Below are positions 60,298 to 64,000 of a stretch of 64,000 nucleotides of DNA, one piece after another. The notes below the pieces were generated by a model. It did no database searches and was not told where the DNA came from. It was given only the letters and a program-made list of their open reading frames with translations. Numbering within the stretch: position 1 is the stretch's first letter; each line of letters starts with the position of its first letter. The stretch comes from JACDAN01 sp963847235 (lineage in GTDB: Bacteria; Actinomycetota; Thermoleophilia; Gaiellales; Gaiellaceae). The stretch spans positions 1-64,000 of the forward strand of contig CAWJYU010000005.1 of assembly GCA_963847235.1 (NCBI GenBank). Direction: 5' to 3'. Both the position numbers and the translations under genes were made by a program.

Positions 60298-61263
60298 ATG
60301 GCCGGGATGGTGGAGCGAGTGCTGCTGGCTTCTCCGCGCGGCTACTGCGCGGGGGTCGAACGGGCGGTGGAAACCGTGGAGCGACTGCTCGACCTCCACG
60401 GGCCCCCGATCTACGTGCGCAAGCAGATCGTCCACAACATCCACGTCGTCCGGGAGTTGGAGGAGCGCGGCGCGATCTTCGTGGAGAGCGAGACGGACGT
60501 GCCGCCGGGCGCGCGGATCGTGCTGTCGGCGCACGGCGTGGCGCCGACCGTGTACGCGAACGCCGCTGAGCTCGGGCTCAAGACGACGGACGCCACCTGC
60601 CCTCTCGTGACCAAGGTGCACGTCGAGGCCCGTCGCTATGCCGCCGAGGGCTACACGGTCGTCCTGATCGGGCACGCCGGCCACGAGGAGGTGGTCGGGA
60701 CGATGGGCGAGGCGCCTGAGGCGACGGTGCTCGTGCAGTCCGTCGAGGAGGCCGAGGGGCTCGAGGTGCCCGACCCGGACCGCGTCGCGTACATCACGCA
60801 GACGACGCTGTCAGTGGACGAGACCGGCGAGATCATCGCGGCCATCCGGCGACGCTTCCCCAACGCGCGGGCGCCCAAGCGGGACGACATCTGCTACGCG
60901 ACGTCCAACCGGCAGTGGGCCGTGAAGGACATGCTCGGAGAGGTCGACCTCCTGCTCGTGATCGGCTCGCGGAACTCGTCCAACTCGAACCGGCTCGTCG
61001 AGGTTGCCCGCGCCGGCGGCGTCGCGTCCCACCTGATCGACGACGAGACGGACATCGACGAGGGCTGGCTCGAGGGCGTCCGTATCGTGGGGATCACGTC
61101 GGGGGCGTCAGCGCCGGAGAAGCTCGTCGAGCGCGTGTGCGACTGGTTCCGGGCCCGAGGCGTCGAGCGCATCGAGCCGTTCAAGTCCGTGCACGAGGAC
61201 GTGGTGTTCCGCCTGCCGGTGGAGCTTCGCCGCGAGCTCGCGCTGGCGGACGCGCAGCGCTAG
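60298..61263 (+). CDS. ispH: 4-hydroxy-3-methylbut-2-enyl diphosphate reductase
   Basis: A 321-aa [4Fe-4S] enzyme giving the last step of the MEP isoprenoid pathway. Cluster Cys are in PRGYCAGVERAVE, TDATCPLVTKVH and DDICYATSNRQ. The E and T proton-relay residues are intact (TQTTLSVDET, SRNSSNSNRL). ATG 60298 with GGAGGCGGAG upstream; ATG 60307 is also possible. Length is typical. Confidence 0.96.
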   Translation: MAGMVERVLLASPRGYCAGVERAVETVERLLDLHGPPIYVRKQIVHNIHVVRELEERGAIFVESETDVPPGARIVLSAHGVAPTVYANAAELGLKTTDATCPLVTKVHVEARRYAAEGYTVVLIGHAGHEEVVGTMGEAPEATVLVQSVEEAEGLEVPDPDRVAYITQTTLSVDETGEIIAAIRRRFPNARAPKRDDICYATSNRQWAVKDMLGEVDLLLVIGSRNSSNSNRLVEVARAGGVASHLIDDETDIDEGWLEGVRIVGITSGASAPEKLVERVCDWFRARGVERIEPFKSVHEDVVFRLPVELRRELALADAQR

Positions 61264-61279
61264 CAGCCGCCGCGCGGCC

Positions 61280-61295
61280 GGGGTCAGACCCCGTC
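61280..61295. repeat. Left terminal repeat of RAYT element 2
   Basis: Palindromic GGGGTCAGACCCC followed by GTC. On the minus strand the TGA of the transposase stop is inside this repeat. Confidence 0.8.
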
Positions 61296-61847
61296 ACGCG
61301 CCCGTGATGATCCTTCCACAAACGCCCGGAGCCGCCGGAACGCCGCGGGCGGCCGGCCGAACCAGCTCACGACCGTTTCGGTGTCGAGAAACGAGGGCGG
61401 CGTCCTCATCCCGATCGTCGCGCCGTAACTGCTCCAGAACCACTGTTCAGGCGTCGCGCAGAGACCGGCGACCACGGGGTTCAGCGCGATGTACCGAAGA
61501 ACCGCCATCGCGTGCGCCTCGTCCTCGACAGGGAGTCCCGTGTAGCGCTCCGCCACGAGGTGGCCGAACCGAGCGTGCCGGCGGTTGAACGCTTGTGCGT
61601 ACGGACCGAGAAGGCACTGCATTCCCCGATCGAGGTTCGGTTCAGGCGTCTCGACCAGGAGGTGGTAGTGCGTACCGAGAAGGCAGTACGAGAAGCACCT
61701 CCAGCGAAACCGCGCAACGCTGAGGCCGAGCAGCTTGAGGAAGTGCCGGCGATCTTCCACGGTGAGGAACAGATCCGCGCCTCCCGTGCCTCGGCCGATG
61801 ACGTGGTACATCCCCGAAGGAACGAGCTCGCGAGGCGGGCGTGCCAT
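61284..61847 (-). CDS. REP-associated tyrosine transposase (second, divergent copy)
   Basis: A 187-aa Y1 transposase: start ARPPRELVPSGMYHVIGRGTG, HUH motif YCLLGTHYHLLVETPEPNL, nucleophile Tyr in LRYIALNPVVAGLC. It is clearly different from the copy at 30281 (different start, shorter). Its stop TGA lies inside the left terminal repeat, so gene and element end together. Confidence 0.92.
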   Translation of the reverse strand: MARPPRELVPSGMYHVIGRGTGGADLFLTVEDRRHFLKLLGLSVARFRWRCFSYCLLGTHYHLLVETPEPNLDRGMQCLLGPYAQAFNRRHARFGHLVAERYTGLPVEDEAHAMAVLRYIALNPVVAGLCATPEQWFWSSYGATIGMRTPPSFLDTETVVSWFGRPPAAFRRLRAFVEGSSRARDGV

Positions 61848-61923
61848 TGCCCGACCATGCCTTCAGCGGCCAAGCTTGGCGCCCGGCGGTGACACTCTTG
61901 TCGCGAAGTCGACGCGGACGCGA

Positions 61924-61939
61924 GACGGGGTCTGACCCC
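61924..61939. repeat. Right terminal repeat of RAYT element 2
   Basis: GACGGGGTCTGACCCC, the exact reverse complement of the left repeat, ~77 bp upstream of the transposase ATG. Confidence 0.8.
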
Positions 61940-61990
61940 AGGTCTGGTTGTCTGGTAGGCGGTGGCGAGCTTGCGTACCGCCCACGCCGG

Positions 61991-62146
61991 TCAGGCATCC
62001 GGCCGCGGCTTTCGGCGGTCCTTGCCCGAGCGGCGGTCCGCGCCGGAGCGGCGCTCGCCGTCGAACTGGCGCTCCTGCTGCGTGCGCTGATCCTGGCCGC
62101 TGCAGCGGTCCTTGCCGGTGCGGCGGTCACCTTCAGGACGCTCCAT
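61991..62146 (-). CDS. Small basic protein with repeated D-R-R motif (51 aa)
   Basis: The frame reads MERPEGDRRTGKDRCSGQDQ and ends with GADRRSGKDRRKPRPDA. The S/T-G-x-D-R-R pattern occurs four times. AGGTGG lies just before the ATG, and the frame starts 34 bp after the ileS stop on the same strand. It is probably real but has no recognised family. It could be a nucleic-acid-binding peptide; inference only. Confidence 0.5.
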   Translation of the reverse strand: MERPEGDRRTGKDRCSGQDQRTQQERQFDGERRSGADRRSGKDRRKPRPDA

Positions 62147-62179
62147 GGCCCACCTTGTCGACCAGAGCGGCCCGGAGTT

Positions 62180-64000
62180 TTAGGGGCCGGCCTTCGCGAT
62201 CTGTGGATCGGCGGAGCCGCCGTTCGCCTCGATCGAGACGGCGAGCACCTCGTTCCTGATCCACTCGGCGTGCTGCTCGAGCAGGTCGGACTGGTCGGCG
62301 GGCAGCGTGACCGAGATGCGGTCGGTGAGCTCGAGCCCCGCCTCCCTGCGCATGCTGTTCAGCCGGTGGATCAGGTCGAGGACGCGTGCCTCGAGCTCGA
62401 GCTCCGGGTCGAGACGCGTGTCGAGCGCGACGGTGACGCCGTCCTCAGACGCGACCGCCCAGCCCTCCTTGCCGCGCCGCTCGACCAGCACCTCCTCCGG
62501 CTCGAGCTCGCGGTCTCCCACCCGGAAGCGCCCGCCTTCGAGCTCCTCGAAATCGCCCGCGGAGAGCGCAGCGCGGACGGCTCCGAGCTCCTTACCGAGC
62601 TTCGGCCCGAGCACCGGCAGGTTCGGCTTCAGGGCGAGCTCCTGCGCCTCCACCTCCCCTTGCTCGACCTCCTTGACGCGGAGCTCGTCACGGATCTCCT
62701 CCAGGTGGTCGCCGTTCAGGGTCGCGCCCTGGACGACGAGCCGGCGGAGCGGCTGGCGCAGCTTCAGCCCCGAGGACGAGCGCGCCTGGTGCCCGAGCCC
62801 CACGACACGGCGCGCCTCGGCCACCTCGCGGAGCACCGATTCGTCGACCTCTCCCGCCTCCGGCCAGCCGGCGAGGAAGACCGATGCCGGCGCGCCCGCG
62901 GCCGGCTCCGCGACCAGCACCCGCCAGAGCCGCTCCGCCAGAAACGGCATCACGGGACCGATCACGCGGACCGCCTGTACGAGCGCCCACCAGAGCATCC
63001 CGAACGCGTCCGGATCGTCGCCGTAGAAGCGCCGCCGCGATCGCCGGATGTACCAGTTCGAGAGGTCGTCCACGAACGACTCCCAGGCGCGGACGACTCC
63101 CGGCGTCCAGAACCGCTCGTACTCCGCAGTCACCTCCGCGACAAGCTGGTCCGTCCGCGCGACGAGCCAGCGGTCGAGCGGACGCCCGGGCTCCGGCCGC
63201 AAGCCCCACTCGGGCCGGTACCCCTCGATGTTCGCGTAGGTGGCGAGGAACGAGACCGAGTTCCAGAACGTCAGGAGCCGCCGCTTGACCTCGTTCGCCG
63301 GCCCGTAGCCGAAGTTCACGTTCTGGCTCGGCACCTGCTCGGAGTAGATCCAGCGCATGACGTCAGCGCCCATGCCGCCGATCGCCTCGTTCGCGTCGAT
63401 CGCGTTACCCGTGGACTTGTGCATCTCCCTGCCGGTCTCGTCCCGGACGCGCTCGTACGCCAGTACGCGCTCGTACGGCGACCGGCCCTCGAGCGTCACC
63501 GACATGAACGACATCGAGTAGAACCACAGGCGGATCTGCTCGCGGCTCTCGGACACCCAGTCGGCGGGGAACCACTGCTCCCAGTACGCGTGGTCCGGAA
63601 GGTCGGCACCGGTCAACCCTCTAGCCGCGCCGCTTGCGCTCCCCTCCGGCTTGCGATCGGGATTGCGCCAGCCCAGCGTCGAGTACGGGACGATGCCGGC
63701 GTCGAGCCAGGCATCGCCGACCTCCGCTATCCGCCGCACGTCTCCGCCACACGACTCGCAGCGCACGGTCACCTCGTCGATCCAGGGCCGGTGCAGCTCG
63801 CGGAGCTGGTCGAGGCCTCCGGTTGCCCGCTCCTCGAGCTCCTCGCGTGATCCGATCACGTTCAGCTGCCCGCAATCGCACGGATAGAAGGGCAGCGGCA
63901 AACCGAAGTAGCGCTTGCGCGAGATGTTCCAGTCGCCCATGTTCCGCAGCCAGTCGTCCATGCGCTTCGAGTAGAAGCTCGGCGTCCATTCGACGGTCGC
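62180..64000 (-). CDS. ileS: Isoleucyl-tRNA synthetase, C-terminal ~606 residues (5' end outside window)
   Basis: The frame is open to the window edge (ATVEWTPSFYSKRMDDWLRN). GDWNISRKRYFGLPLPFYPC is the post-editing part of the catalytic core. A KMSKS-type motif appears as MHKSTGNAIDANEAIGGMG. The anticodon-binding helical domain follows (~330-430), then a mixed alpha/beta C-terminal region and a tail ending SIEANGGSADPQ. The large C-terminal part, without a clear zinc finger at the very end, suggests a type 2 (eukaryote-like) IleRS. Confidence 0.94.
   Translation of the reverse strand, partial: ATVEWTPSFYSKRMDDWLRNMGDWNISRKRYFGLPLPFYPCDCGQLNVIGSREELEERATGGLDQLRELHRPWIDEVTVRCESCGGDVRRIAEVGDAWLDAGIVPYSTLGWRNPDRKPEGSASGAARGLTGADLPDHAYWEQWFPADWVSESREQIRLWFYSMSFMSVTLEGRSPYERVLAYERVRDETGREMHKSTGNAIDANEAIGGMGADVMRWIYSEQVPSQNVNFGYGPANEVKRRLLTFWNSVSFLATYANIEGYRPEWGLRPEPGRPLDRWLVARTDQLVAEVTAEYERFWTPGVVRAWESFVDDLSNWYIRRSRRRFYGDDPDAFGMLWWALVQAVRVIGPVMPFLAERLWRVLVAEPAAGAPASVFLAGWPEAGEVDESVLREVAEARRVVGLGHQARSSSGLKLRQPLRRLVVQGATLNGDHLEEIRDELRVKEVEQGEVEAQELALKPNLPVLGPKLGKELGAVRAALSAGDFEELEGGRFRVGDRELEPEEVLVERRGKEGWAVASEDGVTVALDTRLDPELELEARVLDLIHRLNSMRREAGLELTDRISVTLPADQSDLLEQHAEWIRNEVLAVSIEANGGSADPQIAKAGP

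Larger units (their letters stand above)
61280..61939. mobile_element. RAYT element 2 with GGGGTCAGACCCC ends
   Basis: A 660-bp unit bounded by a 16-bp inverted repeat: GGGGTCAGACCCCGTC (61280-61295) and its exact reverse complement (61924-61939). It carries one Y1 transposase. It sits 16 bp downstream of ispH, on the opposite strand to it. Confidence 0.8.

Overview
This window is GC-rich bacterial chromosomal DNA, most likely from an actinobacterium of the Thermoleophilia type (Gaiellales or Solirubrobacterales). That placement is inferred from three things: the gene order tig-clpP-clpX ... valS-folC-ndk ... mreBCD-mrdA-rodA-rne-rplU-rpmA-obgE-nadD-rsfS, which is characteristic of high-GC Gram-positives; frequent GTG and TTG starts with 1-20 nt gene overlaps; and the S-V-A-W-G repeat tail on a subtilase. 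No CRISPR array, prophage, rRNA operon, restriction system or biosynthetic cluster was seen. No stretch longer than 300 bases lacks a gene.

Layout. 0-12.7 kb is accessory and stress-related: a secreted Cys-repeat protein divergent from an ECF sigma factor with a fused zinc anti-sigma motif, LtrA, a HAD phosphatase, PRC-barrel and BON proteins, a split beta-propeller, MsrB, a ferritin-like diiron protein, a CDF metal exporter, a diguanylate cyclase and several small proteins. 12.7-18 kb holds 2-oxoglutarate dehydrogenase E1, a nitrilase with two small membrane proteins, and a P-loop protein. 18-24 kb (minus strand) is the rne-rplU-rpmA-obgE-nadD-rsfS ribosome and RNA block. It ends in a PD-(D/E)XK endonuclease gene whose reading frame runs through tRNA-Ala. 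24-30 kb is the rod-shape operon (mreB, mreC, mreD, mrdA, rodA). 30-31 kb carries a REP-associated tyrosine transposase (RAYT) between two hairpins. 31-37.5 kb is maf, two tandem methyltransferases, ndk, a zinc-ribbon membrane protein, a 37-aa membrane ORF, folC and valS. 37.5-44.7 kb holds a 1254-aa SARP/cyclase/ATPase/TPR regulator and a frame-disrupted subtilisin-like protease, both placed between valS and clpX. 44.8-48 kb is clpX-clpP-tig. 48-54.4 kb has six tRNA genes interspersed with small metabolic genes. 54.4-60 kb has a transporter, a CAP-domain protein, and a multi-GAF histidine kinase with a stand-alone receiver. 60.3-64 kb has ispH, a second RAYT with different ends, a small ORF and a partial ileS.

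Points that stand out: (1) two different RAYT elements, one with hairpins whose outer stems differ in sequence but keep pairing; (2) the endonuclease/tRNA-Ala read-through; (3) three genes whose conserved N-termini lie upstream of any ATG/GTG/TTG; (4) nine frameshifts in five genes, eight of them equivalent to one extra base, which looks more like sequencing error than decay; (5) several small coupled ORFs.

All function calls rest on reading motifs in the translated sequence. No database search was possible.
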